DNA of 64,000 nt from Selaginella tamariscina. Taxonomy: Eukaryota; Streptophyta; Lycopodiopsida; Selaginellales; Selaginellaceae. Position numbers and translations under genes: made by a program. How positions within the stretch are numbered: the first letter of the stretch is position 1; the number at the start of each line of letters is the position of its first letter. Where the stretch lies: contig PUQB01000054.1 of assembly GCA_003024785.1 (NCBI GenBank), forward strand, positions 24,211 to 88,210, read 5' to 3'. Below are positions 33,255 to 45,613 of the stretch, one piece after another. The notes under the pieces are model-generated. The model was not told where the DNA came from. It worked only from the letters and a program-made list of their open reading frames with translations, and made no database searches.

Positions 33255-36200
33255 CGTGGTGGCAGATGCTTTGTCACGCGTTAGGAGAGCCACAGTAGTG
33301 GGAGAATTCCAAACACGCTTATGTAATGCATTAACAAGGACGGTCAGTGAGTTTAGCCAAGTAGTTCAACATGCTCAAGCACAAGACGCCGAGGTGCAGG
33401 AGCTCAAAGGACAGCTAAGCCACCATTCTCATTTCAGGATGGGTTTTGTACTACAATGGCCGTGTGTACCTTCCTGTGTGGACCATTTGATCAACCAGGT
33501 ACTATATTTCATCATGATCGCCGGAGGCTGGTCATTTTGGGGGGAAAACGTATGAGTTGATCAAGAGGAGGTTCTATTGGAGGAATATGAAAGCTGATAT
33601 CATAGAGTACTGCAGACTTGTGACAAGTGTCAGCAAGTAAAGGTGCCCAGGGAGAAACCAGGTGGGCTATTAGTACCATTGCCTATTCCAGACAGCAGGA
33701 TGGGGCAGTATCTCTATGGACTTTGTCACCCATTTGCCAAGGACACAGAGGCAGAATGAACAGGTGTGGGTCATTGTGGACAGGTTGACAAAGTTTGTCA
33801 AGTTAGTTCCCTTGGGGAAGAATGTGAATGCATCCGAGCTGGCTACGATGTATTTACAACATGTATTTCCTATCCACGGATTTCCAGATGATATTGTAAG
33901 TGATAGGGACTCCAAGTTCACTTCTAGCTTTTGGAGAGGCTTTTCTAAGTGCATGGAAGTGAAGCTTAAGTTGTGTAGTGAAGATCATCCTGAACATATG
34001 GGCAAATAGAGGAAGATATGCTAAGGTGCACTATTAACCAGAAGGAAGGCCAGTGGGATAAGTATATTCCATTACTGAGTTTACTTATAATAAGCCAGCA
34101 CATGGCATTGAATGAGTCCATACTATGCTATGTTTGGACGGCATCCCAAGACAGCTTTTGAGCTGGGTTTAGCAAGTAAGAAGGCTCAAGGCAACATGGA
34201 TGAGGAAGCTAAAGATCTGAGTGTTGAATTAGGAAACATTCAGAGTTTGTGCAAGAAGAACTTACAAGCAGCTCACAGCCAAGCTATCAAGTTTGCTAAT
34301 GAGCACAGAAGCTTCGAGAGTTCCAGTGGGAGATTATGTATATCTCCGAGTGGTATTTGCCACACATGTAAGGTGAAACATTGTTGTGGCCTTACGGAAG
34401 GGACGCAATGATAAGTTGTCTCCAAGGTACTCAGGTCCTTATGAGATTCTGGAGCGTATCGTTAAGGTAGCATATTGACTACGGTTGCTAGAAGGAGCAC
34501 CCAGTGTTTCATGTTAGTCAGTTAAAGAGAGCAACAAGGACGAGTCCTAAGTAGATTCTTTGTGGATGTACGAGGCTAACAATACAGGACCAATTGAGTA
34601 AGTTATACTGCCTTTGAGGACAAGGACTTGCTATTGTTATGACCCATATAGCAAATTAAAGAATATTCCCCAAAAGGTATAAGCCAGAATACTCCTAAAG
34701 AACTATACCTAGATCTAAGAGGCACCCTAATATATTGGAAGCCTTTTTGGGAGAGTAGTGTGTGGAGACTAGAGACAGCTCGGGGGAGGCCGGTGGTTTT
34801 GTGAGGGTCTCTAGTTTGTACATAGTGGTGCCTAACAAATATATGCATATATACATGTTTTTCTATTCACCACCTCTCCGGCTACTCTCCTCTCGCTCTA
34901 CTCCAAGGCCAAGAACGTACTTAGGTAACAAGCGGCAACACTATTCTAGGAGAACTTCTCCACACTTGTACACAAACCCTTGCGGCGTCTGGCCATTTCA
35001 ACAACTTTCAGTACTCTTGAGATAAGGCCGGCTCACTGGCATGGACCCCTAGGACTGGATGCTATCCATAGCATCTTGGCAACCACCGAGACTTCATAGC
35101 AATACCACATCTAGCCTGCGGAGTCCTCGATGACTAACAGTAGTAACCCTTGAGTCTGTGGATAAGGGCATCCACAGGATGGTGATGTCATAGTTCTAAC
35201 CTGGTGAGTTGACCACATGAGTAAAGGTTGTGAAATATATGAGATATGTGGGAAAGACCCAAGTGGACCTGGGTAGGGGCCCTCTCATAAACACCAATGG
35301 CCCTTTGCCTTGTTGGCTTAAGGGGAGAGGAAAGCGTTATGACAAAAACTGTATTTGTTCAAATATCGACTTCAAGTATAAAGACATGTGTGTGAGATCT
35401 CACTATTTATATTTATAGCACAAGTTTATTTTCTGCACCATGCCTAAAAGTGGAATTATTTTGAATCATGGCATCATACGAGAGATGTTTACAAAATCCA
35501 AGATCAAATCAATCACACATGTTTGGAGCTAAGCTTGATGCCCACTTTTGTCATTGACAAGCTGGATATCATAATGCACATACTTGGTCAATCCTTGTCA
35601 AGTCCCTCCTTAAGATTAAGGTTTGTTGGGTCTAGTGGAAGGCACAGAGACCTTAGTTGAAAATGCTAATGCTGAGGAGCAATAGAGGTTTTGTGCTCAC
35701 AATCCCAAACCTTGCAATCTCATTCAACCATGGTTGCACTTGTATGATCTTGCAACCTTGCACCAAGCTAAATCGGTAAAATTAGAATGGGACAAACTCA
35801 TGGAGATCTATTTCAATGGGTTAGTTGCTAATATTGCTAATCTCTTTTAAAAAATCATCGCTCTATGTGAATGAGTTCAAATGTACACACAATCTTATGA
35901 GTGCATTCAAGTTTGATATCAATGATGAGGTATTTGCTTATTTATTGTTGTTGAGTTTGCCACCATCTTTTGCCCTTCTCAAGACTTCCTTGAGTGCTTC
36001 TTGTGGGAACAACAAGCATACCACTACATGTGTTGTAGGTGTTTTACTTCAAGAGGACGTTGATCAAAGTAGATCTACTTCATCAATCCCAATAGCAATG
36101 GTTGCCAAAGTATCATAGAACAAGAGACAATGAGTGTCTAGACATAAGGATCGTACTTGTCATGATTTTGCTCAAGAGAATTGCTGTTGTTATGAGTACG

Positions 36201-38033
36201 GAGTTATAGAACATGTTGGCTATCAATGCAATAAGTGGGAAAAGTCGTGCAAGCAACATGGAGGTGATAGCTATCATGTTGGACACAACAACATGGAGCA
36301 ACTTGGAGATCATCGTCAACCAACTGCACCAGAAGCTTCACAAATATAAATGATGTATATGGATTTACCATATATGTGGTGGCCAATCTTGTTAAAAAGA
36401 GCATGACTTCGTAATGTTTTTGGTGGCTTGATTCTGGTGCCATGCACAATATGACTACTAGAAAGACCTAGTTTAGTAGCCTTACCCTACAGCCCACATT
36501 TCAAGTAGTCAAGGCTGCCAATGGGGACAAACTTGCTATTGCTGGAATAGGAGATATCTTCATATCTTCATTACAAATTACAATTAGGGGAGTATTATTT
36601 GTTCCAAATACTGCTAAAAATCTTCTTTGTGTGGCACGTGCAGGGATTCATGTAACATTTGGAGAAAATGGAGCAAATTTACTGTAGAATGGAAAGTGTT
36701 GGATTAGCTAAGATGGATTCAAACTTGTATCATTTGGAACATGTTGTGTTTGAGGTAAATCAGGTTTAGTACAACAACTACCAACTTATACATCTTTGAC
36801 ATCAAAGATTGGGTCATGACAATCTCTGACAACTAATAAAGATGCCAACTATGGTCCATGGGACATGCTTGTTGGAGGAGTATATTGGTTGCTATATAGG
36901 TAAACAAAGAAGGAAATGTGTACCCAAATAGGCTCAATTCCATGTGGATCATGGTGCATTTGGACTTATCAAGATGTTCCAATGTCTCATCTCAAGGCTA
37001 TCAATACTTCATGCTTTTAGTGGATGACTTTATTAAGAAAGTATTTGTATAGTTACTTTGTTGTGAGTCTCATGCATTTTGCAATTTAAGATTTGGCATG
37101 GACTTGTAGAAAACACCACAAGCTTGAGGCTTCAAATAATTCTGGTGGAGAGTTTGTAAGCAATGAGTTTAAGGCTTATCTTCAAGAACACAGCATTGAA
37201 GTTCAACTTGTAATTCTGCATGAGCATTTTCAAAATGAAGTTGTGGAGTGTAAACTTCAAACAATGCAAGATGCTATTAGAGGCATGTTAGAACACCATG
37301 AGATCCCCCCCCAAGTTTTGGTCAGAAGATGTGGAAATTGCTGTATATATACAAAATCTCCATCCCACCAAAGCCTTGGGCAACATCACTCTAGAGGAGG
37401 CATGGTTAGGAGCCAAACCCAATGTACACTATCTTCATGTTTTTGGTTGTTTGTGTTTCTCGATTGTAATTGCATAAGAAAGGACTGGGAATTGGGCTCT
37501 AAGAAGGGTTCCATGCATGATGCTTCGATATAATCATACCACTAAGAATTACAAACCATGGACTGGGGCCATGATTACTTGAATGAGTGTACTTGAAGGG
37601 CAATTTGCAACCCCCTTCTTAAACATTTCAAAGGATGATCCACTGAGGTGAATTGTTGAAGTACTTTTAGTTTTAAGGGACACTACATCTTTCGAAAATG
37701 TTGAGACAATTCCAAACCTTATGGAACTTAATCAACAGCAAAAAGTTAGTGCCAAACCGCATGATTTTAATGTCATGGATGGTCAATATTCAAATGTTGA
37801 CAACCCAATTGACCAGTTCCATGACACAGAGTAATAATGATGAATGGGCTAACAATGAAACACATTGGCCAACATTCAGACATTGGTAATGATGGTATTT
37901 AGGATGGCGAACACTCTAATCAACTTAAAAATGATGATAAAGTGATTGAGGAGAATGATGGCCAACCTATTGACCAACAACATGACATTGGTAGTTAGGT
38001 ACCCATAGTCTTCTAGGGGACTTGTAGGTTTGC

Positions 38034-38635
38034 TTGTGCATAGAGGCAATGGCAAGCCCAAAACATAGAAAATGGCAGCAAGGCATGCAAAAAGAATTTG
38101 ATTCTTTGATGAAGAATGACACATGGGAACTTGTTCCAAAACCTGTGGATTGTCTAGTAGTCTCATGCATGTGGATCTACAAGCACAAGTTAGATGAGCA
38201 TGGAAATGTAGTGCATTATAAAGCTCACTTGGTAGCTCATGGGTTTTCTCAAACACAAGAAGTATACTACTTTGATGTTTTGCAAAATTGACATCTATAT
38301 GTCTAGTGCTACAGTTGGCAGCAACATGAAATTTGGAGCTTCATTAGATGGACAAGAAAAATGCCTTTCTCAAAAGTGAACTAAAGGAGACGGACATAAA
38401 AAATGCCTTTCTCAACAGTGAACTAAATGAGACAACCACCCAAGTTTACAAGTTGGTAAGAAACATATGGTATGTTATTTTAAAAATCATTATATGGTCT
38501 TAAACAGTCCCTGAGAGCTTGGTAAGACACTATTAATACCTTTTTGGTTGGTCAAGGGTCCCAAGTAGACAAAATCATTTTATTGATTGTTCTGTATGTA
38601 GATGATCTTCTCCTTGCATGCAACAATCTCCATAT
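38034..38635 (+). pseudogene. Copia reverse-transcriptase remnant
   Basis: Reads KWQQGMQKEFDSLMKNDTW, then CMWIYKHKLDEHGNVVHYKA, the conserved N-terminal copia RT block. A degraded stretch follows, then LYVDDLLLACNN at about 38600, the catalytic Y-V-D-D. The frames are not continuous. Confidence 0.75.
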
Positions 38636-39413
38636 TCAAGGAGTTCAAAAATTGTTTCTACAACTGGTTCCAAATGATTGAACTTGGTGACTTATGGTAC
38701 TATCTTAGTTTGTAGGACTCTCTTTCTTCATCAACGATAATATGTTAAAGGAATCTTAAAGAAGTTTGATTTTGATTTCTCTCGTATTTGCCCAGTTGCA
38801 ACTCCAGCTTCTCCCACCATGAAACTATCTTGGGTTGCAATCAACACTGGCAACAGAGCACATGATCATTTAATGAATACCTTTGCTAAGGATAAGCCTT
38901 TATCATAATACTGCTGGATGTCTAGTGCATCTTGTCACACCTTGATATTGCAAATGTTGTTGTTAATGTATGTATGATCTAAAACATGTCATATTTGTTT
39001 GTTCAATATTTATCCATCAAAGCTAATTGGGCCTATTGTACACCAAACACCATAGCCTACTCAAGGTTACGTAAATGCCGATTAGGTTGGTGATATTAAC
39101 GATCGTAGGTCCAAGACTGGTTTTTTTTTTCATTATTGTGGTGGACTTATCCAATGGAAGTGCAGTAAACAACAATGTGTGAGCACATCAACATGCAAAG
39201 CTGAGTATGTTGTGATGGCTACTGCGACTAAAGAAGCTATGTGGATTCATTAACTATTACGAGACATGGGGGTATAAACAACACCAAGTGACATTATTGT
39301 GTAATCACAACACATCTGTTATTGCCTTGGTTAGCAATCCAATATGCCACAATAGCACCAAGCAGATATCCATCGATCACCATGTGTTACATGAACGGAT
39401 GGTGACATGGGAG

Positions 39414-39564
39414 TGTTAGAGCATATGCTAAGGGATATGCAGCCGTAAGTCTTGGTGTGACTCACGCATACAAGGATATACATATATAGGACACTGCAGT
39501 ATGTAAAACCACACAAATACAAGTTCTCTTACTGGTTATCTTGTGTGTTTTACGTGTTCCAACG
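39414..39564 (+). repeat. 3' LTR of copia element
   Basis: Begins TGTTAGAGCATATGC and ends GTTCCAACG, the final A of the expected CA mutated to G. The lectin gene starts only about 220 bp downstream. Confidence 0.8.
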
Positions 39565-39783
39565 CAAGCATGGCCCTTTCATTGTTTACATTATCACGTT
39601 CAATTCATGCCAAGCAGGTAAAGGCCATTGTTTATAAGAAAACAACAGTTCTACGTACAACTCATACCGTCTATGCCACATACTTTTTGCATCCATACTC
39701 TTTGCATCCATCGGCACGCTCTTTGTCCACAATATGATATATATAAGCATGAAGACTTGGAGTCTTTTCTTTCATATGCAAGG

Positions 39784-39800
39784 ATGGAATTGAAGGTCAG

Positions 39801-39861
<61 letters not shown>

Positions 39862-40278
39862 TCTTCTTCCTCTATTCTTACAGGTGGCGATGTATAATGT
39901 ACTTCTCATAGCTTTTATGCTTCCATCCGCAGCAGTGGGTGCAATGTTCCGTGTCATTTCTGCTGTCGATGATACCTACTGCATAAGCATTAGCAGTTAT
40001 GGAGATGCTGTCGTTGCAAAAATCGACGAGAACGACAACAATCAGGTACCAATGTTAATACTCTCTATTCAAAGACATAAATGTTTTGATACTTAACTGA
40101 TTAAAGGGACCTCTAGATCTGGATACAGTCTTATGAGATGGGTCGGATTCAAGACCCATCTGGAGGGTATGGTTACACCTTAACGAACTTCGGAACTAAT
40201 GGTCTGCTTCATCATACATTGTCTGAGGGAGATATTGTAAGTTCAAACGCGTGTGTGTGTGGACTACGTATGTAAACT

Positions 40279-40309
<31 letters not shown>

Positions 40310-40583
40310 GAACAAGCACACGCACGCAAGCATGTTGCAGGTGAACACTGTGGGTTACAATGGGGAAGCGGACTCGAGCTTTCTGTGGGGGACGGGACCT
40401 GAGTATACCAATCTTGGGAAACCGGCTGGATTCACAACCATATGGAACACAATGAATGTGTTCCTATGCATGAGCATCTTTGATTACGAGCAGCATGGGA
40501 ACATCAATAACTACGTTGTGATGCAAGCATGCCATCCAGACACCAAACTCCACCAGCTGTGGCATTTCCAATCTGTCAACTAG
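39784..40583 (+). CDS. Secreted ricin-B-like (QxW) lectin-domain protein
   Basis: Exons 39784-39795, 39884-40045, 40117-40236 and 40341-40583 give 178 residues in frame. The first 24 residues (MELKVAMYNVLLIAFMLPSA onward to AVGA) form a typical signal peptide split by intron 1. The mature part resembles a single beta-trefoil with two Q-x-W motifs (NNQIWIQ about residue 58, HQLWHFQ at the C-terminus), the hallmark of ricin-B-like carbohydrate-binding domains. It is one domain only, with no catalytic chain. Intron 1 holds a (CT)n(AC)n microsatellite. The gene begins 220 bp after a copia LTR, so its promoter may be affected by it. Plant defence lectin is a reasonable guess; the sugar specificity is unknown. 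The family assignment rests on motifs. Confidence 0.6.
39797..39860. repeat. (CT)n(AC)n compound microsatellite in lectin intron 1
   Basis: About 15 CT units followed by about 17 AC units occupying most of an 88-bp intron. Confidence 0.95.
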
Positions 40584-40958
40584 TAATATACACAACATGA
40601 CATATACACAAGCTCTGTAGGTGTGTGTGCTAGTGGTATCTATATTTCCCCATTATCTACAGTGTCCTTTATAGACCAGAACTTCGGTCTATTGCTATTG
40701 AATGTGGCCACGTGGCGGAGTATGTCCCCACATACGTACACATACGCAAGCTTATGACCATGTATTAACCTAATAAGAAAAAGAGGACCATGTCGATCGT
40801 CCCAGAACAGCTTTGTTGAGATCAAGTAAGCTGCAAGATTTTAATAATTGAAATTAGCAAATCTTAATACTGTTTATAATTTTAGGCATTTCTATTTCAT
40901 ATCAGCAGAGAAGATTTGCAACAATCTCGGCCATGGGGGTGGTGAAAAGACTATAAAG

Positions 40959-41346
40959 ATGATTGCTATCTCTGGATCTCTCAGAAAGGGATCCTTCAAC
41001 GCCGGCCTCGTTCGTGCAGGTTTTGTGTGCGTGCGTGCGTGCGTGCGTGCGTGTGTTAACAAATTACTAAAATTCAGCTGCGGAGATTGTTAAGGAGAGT
41101 TTTCAAGATGTGCAGCTAGAGCATGTTCCGATATCACAACTGCCCATGTTGAATACCGACCTTGAAAACGGAACTCAGTATCCAACGCCTGTGGAGGACT
41201 TCAGAGCCATAGTTCGTTCTGCAGATGCTGTGTTATTTGCAAGCCCAGAATACAACTATTCCGTCACAGGTAAAGTATGTATGTACATATTACTACGTAT
41301 ATGTCTATTTCCTTTGCATATATGACATCCCCAATATATACTCCTG

Positions 41347-41388
<42 letters not shown>

Positions 41389-42005
41389 ACACACACACAC
41401 ACACATCTTATATAAATATTTCTAAGATAGTCAAAGATAACTTGTGCAGCTCCATTGAGAATATGTACATATTACAATGTATATGTGTACCTGTGTGTCT
41501 ATGTTTAAATAAAGAATGTATATTCCTTTACATATATGACATCCCACCCAAACACTTGCGCACACGCACACACACACACACAGTTAAAAATCAGAGCGCT
41601 CTAGAAAAACTAAACATATACTCCGGCACGGCCTGTATGATCTCTCTCTCTCTCTCATACACACACACATCTTTTATATATATATGTAGTGAAGATACCT
41701 TGTGCAGCTCCACTGAAGAATGCACTGGACTGGGCATCAAGAACACCAAATGTGTGGGGGGAAAGCCTGCTGCAATAATGAGTGCAGGGGGGAATTTCGG
41801 AGGTGGGAGGTCCCAATACCACCTTAGACAGATCGGTGTTTACCTTGACCTGCATTTCATCAACAAGCCTGAGCTGTTTGTACATGCATTCCAGCCTCCC
41901 ACCAAGTTTGATGCCGATGGAAATCTTATTGATCCTGCCACAAGAGAGAGAGTTAAGAATGTGGTGTCTGCACTGAGGGAATGGACCCTCAAATTCCAGA
42001 AATAG
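40959..42005 (+). CDS. NADPH:quinone oxidoreductase / FMN reductase, with a frameshift
   Basis: Exons 40959-41019, 41078-41269 and 41708-42005 encode a plant NQR-type flavodoxin-like protein of about 183 residues (family typical about 190-200). Conserved blocks: SGSLRKGSFN (FMN phosphate loop) at residues 5-14, LFASPEYNYSVTG near 78-85, APLKNALDWASR directly after the second splice, and GGGRSQYHLRQIG. These enzymes reduce quinones by two electrons using NAD(P)H and bound FMN in the cytosol. The exon sum is 551 nt: after NVWG the G-run at 41756-41761 has six G where seven would keep GGKPAAIMSAGGNFGG in frame. The rest is well preserved, so an assembly error is as likely as a mutation. ATG 40959 is the only in-frame ATG. 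Confidence 0.85.
41274..41707 (+). repeat. Internally duplicated intron 2 of the reductase with decoy acceptor
   Basis: A segment at about 41278-41460 recurs at about 41461-41720: both contain ATGTACATATTAC, a CATATATGACATCCC block, (CT)n/(AC)n runs and end in CTTGTGCAGCTCCA-TTGA/CTGA. The first copy (about 41440-41460) therefore imitates the real 3' splice site and first bases of exon 3. Confidence 0.7.
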
Positions 42006-42787
42006 TCCAATAAAACTATGCTTTCTACATACTGTATAATAAATTAATATAAACAGTACACTGTGACTTATGTGTTCTCGCAAGCGTTGGTCACATGATT
42101 TTAATAAATAAATCATAAAGTAAAAATGATATTACTTATATATTTGCTTTTTAGTTTACTGAAAATTACATAGTTGATTAACTCTTGACATAAATTACTA
42201 TTCTCATCTCTCTTCTCTCTGTCTCTCTCTCTCACACACACGCACACGCACACAATGGCGTGCTCATTATGCACACTGTCTGTTGTAGCACAAAAACAAG
42301 GTAGTAAACTTCCGACAAGTGCGTGACACGATGCATAAGAACTACACGAGACTTCCAAATATAGCTTTATCAATTTATTAGTCGGGTGTATTACATCATT
42401 ACAAGTCTAATTATACTCATACTATTTTATTACTGTAATATAATCTTGTTATATGATATAAACAAAACGCACGCACGCACGCGTGCACGCACTGCAAAGT
42501 AAATATAAACGTATAATTTATTGTCTCGTGTATATAATTGTCGACATAAGGCACATCCCTCACTTCCCTTGCTATCAAAATGGGGTGCATTTTCTTCTAT
42601 AAAATAAAGAATAAATTTATATACTTGCCTGTTGAGTATATTCATTATGAATATCCAAATCACGCAGTTCCGCATCTGCAAGTCAACACAACAGCTAGCA
42701 TTACTTGAGATATGGTATATGGATAACAGCGTTTACTGATCATATCATTAAGAATTAAACTTTTAAATATTACTTACAAAAATGGCT

Positions 42788-44046
42788 TCACTGCATATTC
42801 CAGTTTGGTAGGTTAGCGGTGGCCTCGTTAACCATCTCCACTAACCTCACCTGCGAACCTCAATCCAATTAAACGACTTCCACAATCGTGAGTGTGTGTG
42901 TGAGAGAGAGGGAGAGATTACATACCACAGTCTCCGGTACTCCTGGAGGTGGTAATGTAAGATTCTGAGGCATCACTTGCCGAGTGTATGAACGCTTGTC
43001 AAACCTCCATTCGCCGACTTTTCCATATGTTAATTCTCCCTAAATAATTCGACGTGAGAACTGCAATATTGTGCAATCAGAAGGCAGGCAATCCCTTCAA
43101 CCACACATATTTATCCCCATATTGTGTGTGTGTGCGTGTGTAAATAAAATGCTAATACGACAGTTAGATTTATACCCACATACATAGTATGTATCAAAAA
43201 ATCACTAACCTTCATTGTGTAATCACATCCATATGTATAATGGACCATGTATGTCTCCCCAAGCTCAAGATCCCATGGTGGCTACAGTAACACGTCAACG
43301 TTATGTATATGACAAGGCATATATAATATTAATATAAAGCACATGAAACATTGAGATCAAAACTATTGCTACACAATTGATAATTAACAGGTACGCACAT
43401 ATTTTATGTTATAAAGAATTATACTGATAGTGCATGATTGTACGTACACATTATATATGAATTATAAGACCAACCTGCACCATAAAGTTCTTGTGAAGTA
43501 TATGTTGGACACCATGAAGCGCAGAGGCAAGGGCATATCCGTACCTGTACAACATATATAAATTATATATACACACAAATAACAATACGCGTACTCACAT
43601 CTCAAGAACCCAGCCAAATGTCTTGTCAGCTGCCGGATCATTCTTAAGTTGTACAGAGATATTCGCCCAAGTTGGAGCTATTCTGAGCAGATTTGACTGG
43701 AAGAACCGTCGTTCTAATACTAAGTACTACTCGTAAAGAATATATATATATCTGTGTGTGTGTGTGTGTGTGTGTAGTCTGTCGGTACCACTGTATGTAT
43801 ATATAAGTATAAAGTTACCTTTTTGATGATCACAGGTGAATTACCAATGGGATCAATGTTAGTGATGGGGCCTTTCTCTTCAGGAAAGTACTTTCGAAGT
43901 ATTTTTTCGTGCTTTCGGGGAGTAATGTAAAAAAATGGATACGCAACGGGCATATCTTCCGTAGCCAGATTTGGAATGGGCTTGAGCATGACATGGTCTG
44001 GTTCAGCCATGAAAATGTACCTGCGAAATAAATAAAACTTCATATC

Positions 44047-44085
<39 letters not shown>

Positions 44086-44727
44086 TATATATATATATAT
44101 ATATATATGGGAGTAGAGAAAGAGTTACTCTTCTTCTATGTTGGCTTTTTGCAACCATTGAACAAATGCCCACGGCCTGTTCAGAACAACATATCCCTGT
44201 AATGTTTTAATATCAACCTCTCTGTCATTTATGTAACTCAAACATTAACCTACATACATACATATAAGTAGTCTATTGAACAAACACTGAAAATGCGGAC
44301 ATGTATATATACAGCTTAAGAGTATACACCTCTGTTATGGACTCACCTTATCCATGCCAGGGGGAAGCGGATCAACTATGAATGTGGGGATCTCATCCAT
44401 GAGATTATCAGGCCTACCCGAATGAAGAACACGCGTAAATCCGCCCATCTCGGATCCAGGCTCGTCCTTGAACTTCTTATACCAGTAATACATGATCCGG
44501 CACTGCCAGCGGTTGTACAGAGCCGACGTCGCAGTGACGGCGGTGTGAAACCGCCTCTTCTTCCGCCTTGCATTTGCAAACTCCTTTGGTATCTTCACAA
44601 GTGTGTCCGGTACAGGCCGCGAAAGCTTGTTTTTCCGGTAACTCCGTAAGACACCGACTGTTTGGAAGGTGAGCACAGAGACAGAGAGGAAGATTAACAC
44701 CAGTAAGAACAGCTTGGCGCCTCTCAT
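42788..44727 (-). CDS. HPAT: Hydroxyproline O-arabinosyltransferase (HPAT family)
   Basis: Eight exons (44347-44727, 44129-44196, 43819-44020, 43599-43696, 43475-43544, 43210-43281, 42926-43039, 42788-42850) join in frame to 355 residues, close to the normal HPAT length. Residues 4-24 are a single hydrophobic signal anchor after MRGAK, giving a type II Golgi protein. The domain shows YNRWQCRIMYYWYKKFK, GGFTRVLHSG, FMAEPDHVML (about residues 155-164, the family's EPDH nucleotide-sugar/metal region), NIDPIGNSPVII and HYTYGCDYTMKG, ending ANLPNWNMQ. HPATs add L-arabinofuranose to hydroxyproline of extensins and CLE-type peptides in the cis-Golgi. All introns are GT-AG. The start is the ATG directly before the anchor. 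Confidence 0.92.
44051..44110. repeat. (AC)n(AT)n microsatellite in HPAT intron
   Basis: About 17 AC units and 12 AT units between exons 2 and 3 of the HPAT gene. Confidence 0.95.
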
Positions 44728-45613
44728 GATGAATACGAATATCAAATCTGCATAAATTCCTTAAAAGAATTCCTGTTGAAAAACCCTGTTTTCATGGAAA
44801 AACATCATCTTTTTATATGATTTTCATCTGGTTTCTTCACACTCTTACAACATCGATTCTCTTCATTCAACCGCCAGATTGAAGCGCTTCCTTTTTAAGA
44901 TTGAAGTCAATCTGCATTCCGGAATGAAATCTGTGAGAAGATCTCACCTGATCGACGGTATCGGACGAATTCGCAACGGATCAAGCGGCAGGATGCACAG
45001 GGAACGAGTAATACCTAGAAGTTCACTGTGTCTTTGGAGCTTCCCATATGAAGATTTTACGCCGTTGGATGCAACCGTCGGACTTAACACGTCAGGATTA
45101 GCCACTTATAGCTGTCCACGTGGTTTGGTTAACCAACGGTAAGGATTACCCCACTTTTCGTTTTCAAGTAAGTCAAGAGACTTCTATAGATTTAGTTTAC
45201 AGACAAATACATAAAAAAAAAAAAAAAAAAACAAAACATACTCTTGAAATGTTTAAAATAAATTAAACTATCAGTGACAGTTCTAACGTAGTTTCATGTG
45301 ACAGACCTGTTAAGAAATTAATGGTTTAACTCCTAGAAGTAAAATATCAACCATAGATACAAAGTTTATTTGTTAAGGCATCACATATTCGTAACTCACA
45401 GAACAATTAATGCATGTAGAAGTAAGATATATATTTTATATTTCATATAAAACTATATCAAGACAGTGACAGAAGGTAATGCATATCAATAATAGTTAAA
45501 TAGTATAATAATACACTAGGAGCAACGGAGCCATCCGTCCAGTATACCCTGCCTTAGCCCATTCCTGCGCTTTTTGCTCACTCTCGGACATTGCCATCCA
45601 GACTTGTCTGAGT
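44728..45613. other. Upstream region of HPAT; no gene seen
   Basis: Contains the HPAT 5' flank and a 19-bp poly-A at about 45210. The ORF at 44879-45142 has no supporting feature. Confidence 0.6.

Larger units (their letters stand above)
30785..34837 (+). mobile_element. Ty3/gypsy (chromovirus-like) element nested inside the non-autonomous element
   Basis: LTRs 30785-30995 and 34635-34837 (TGTTATGACCC to TAACA), flanked by a perfect AATAT target duplication (30780-30784, 34838-34842). The TTGGTATCGGAGC next to the left LTR is a tRNA-Met primer-binding site. Internal order: shortened protease region (31126-31437), RT (32434-32811), RNase H (32817-33254), integrase (33580-33960) and a C-terminal remnant (34112-34411). 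No gag was recognised in the roughly 130 bp before the protease, so it is internally deleted. Different family from copies 1-3. Confidence 0.85.
29926..35344 (+). mobile_element. Non-autonomous LTR element nested in copia
   Basis: Two divergent copies of a roughly 145-bp sequence (about 29926-30073 and about 35201-35344), both running from TTGGTG-GTTGA to GGAAA-GTTAT-ACA and containing AAGACCCAAG and GGGCCCTCTCATAAA. TTTAGTATCAGAGTGG after the left copy resembles a tRNA-Met primer-binding site. After removing the nested gypsy, about 1 kb of internal sequence shows no protein domain, so this looks like a TRIM/LARD-type element. ATAAC/AAAAC may be its target duplication. The exact left edge is uncertain by a few bases. 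Confidence 0.65.
29721..39564 (+). mobile_element. Decayed Ty1/copia element hosting nested insertions
   Basis: LTRs at 29721-29868 (TGTTGGAGC to TTCCAACA) and 39414-39564. Flanks are CAAGT and CAAGC, a nearly perfect 5-bp target duplication. The CGGTATCAGACC just after the left LTR is close to the initiator-tRNA-Met primer-binding site. The coding part survives right of 35345: gag (35480-36100), zinc knuckle (about 36190), protease WLDSGAMHNMT (36422), integrase (37093-37300), RT (38034-38290 and YVDDLLLAC at about 38600), RNase H (about 39180-39260). All are broken by stops. About 5.4 kb between left LTR and gag is inserted sequence (see the two nested elements). Confidence 0.85.

Noticed and set aside
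28739-34670. Further GAATATTC palindromes outside the transposon (for example 28735, 30812, 34660)
   Set aside because: Isolated single copies in AT-rich retroelement DNA; only the transposon ends show clusters in register.
44879-45142. ORF of 87 residues upstream of HPAT
   Set aside because: No homology, no splice context, and located in the expected promoter region.
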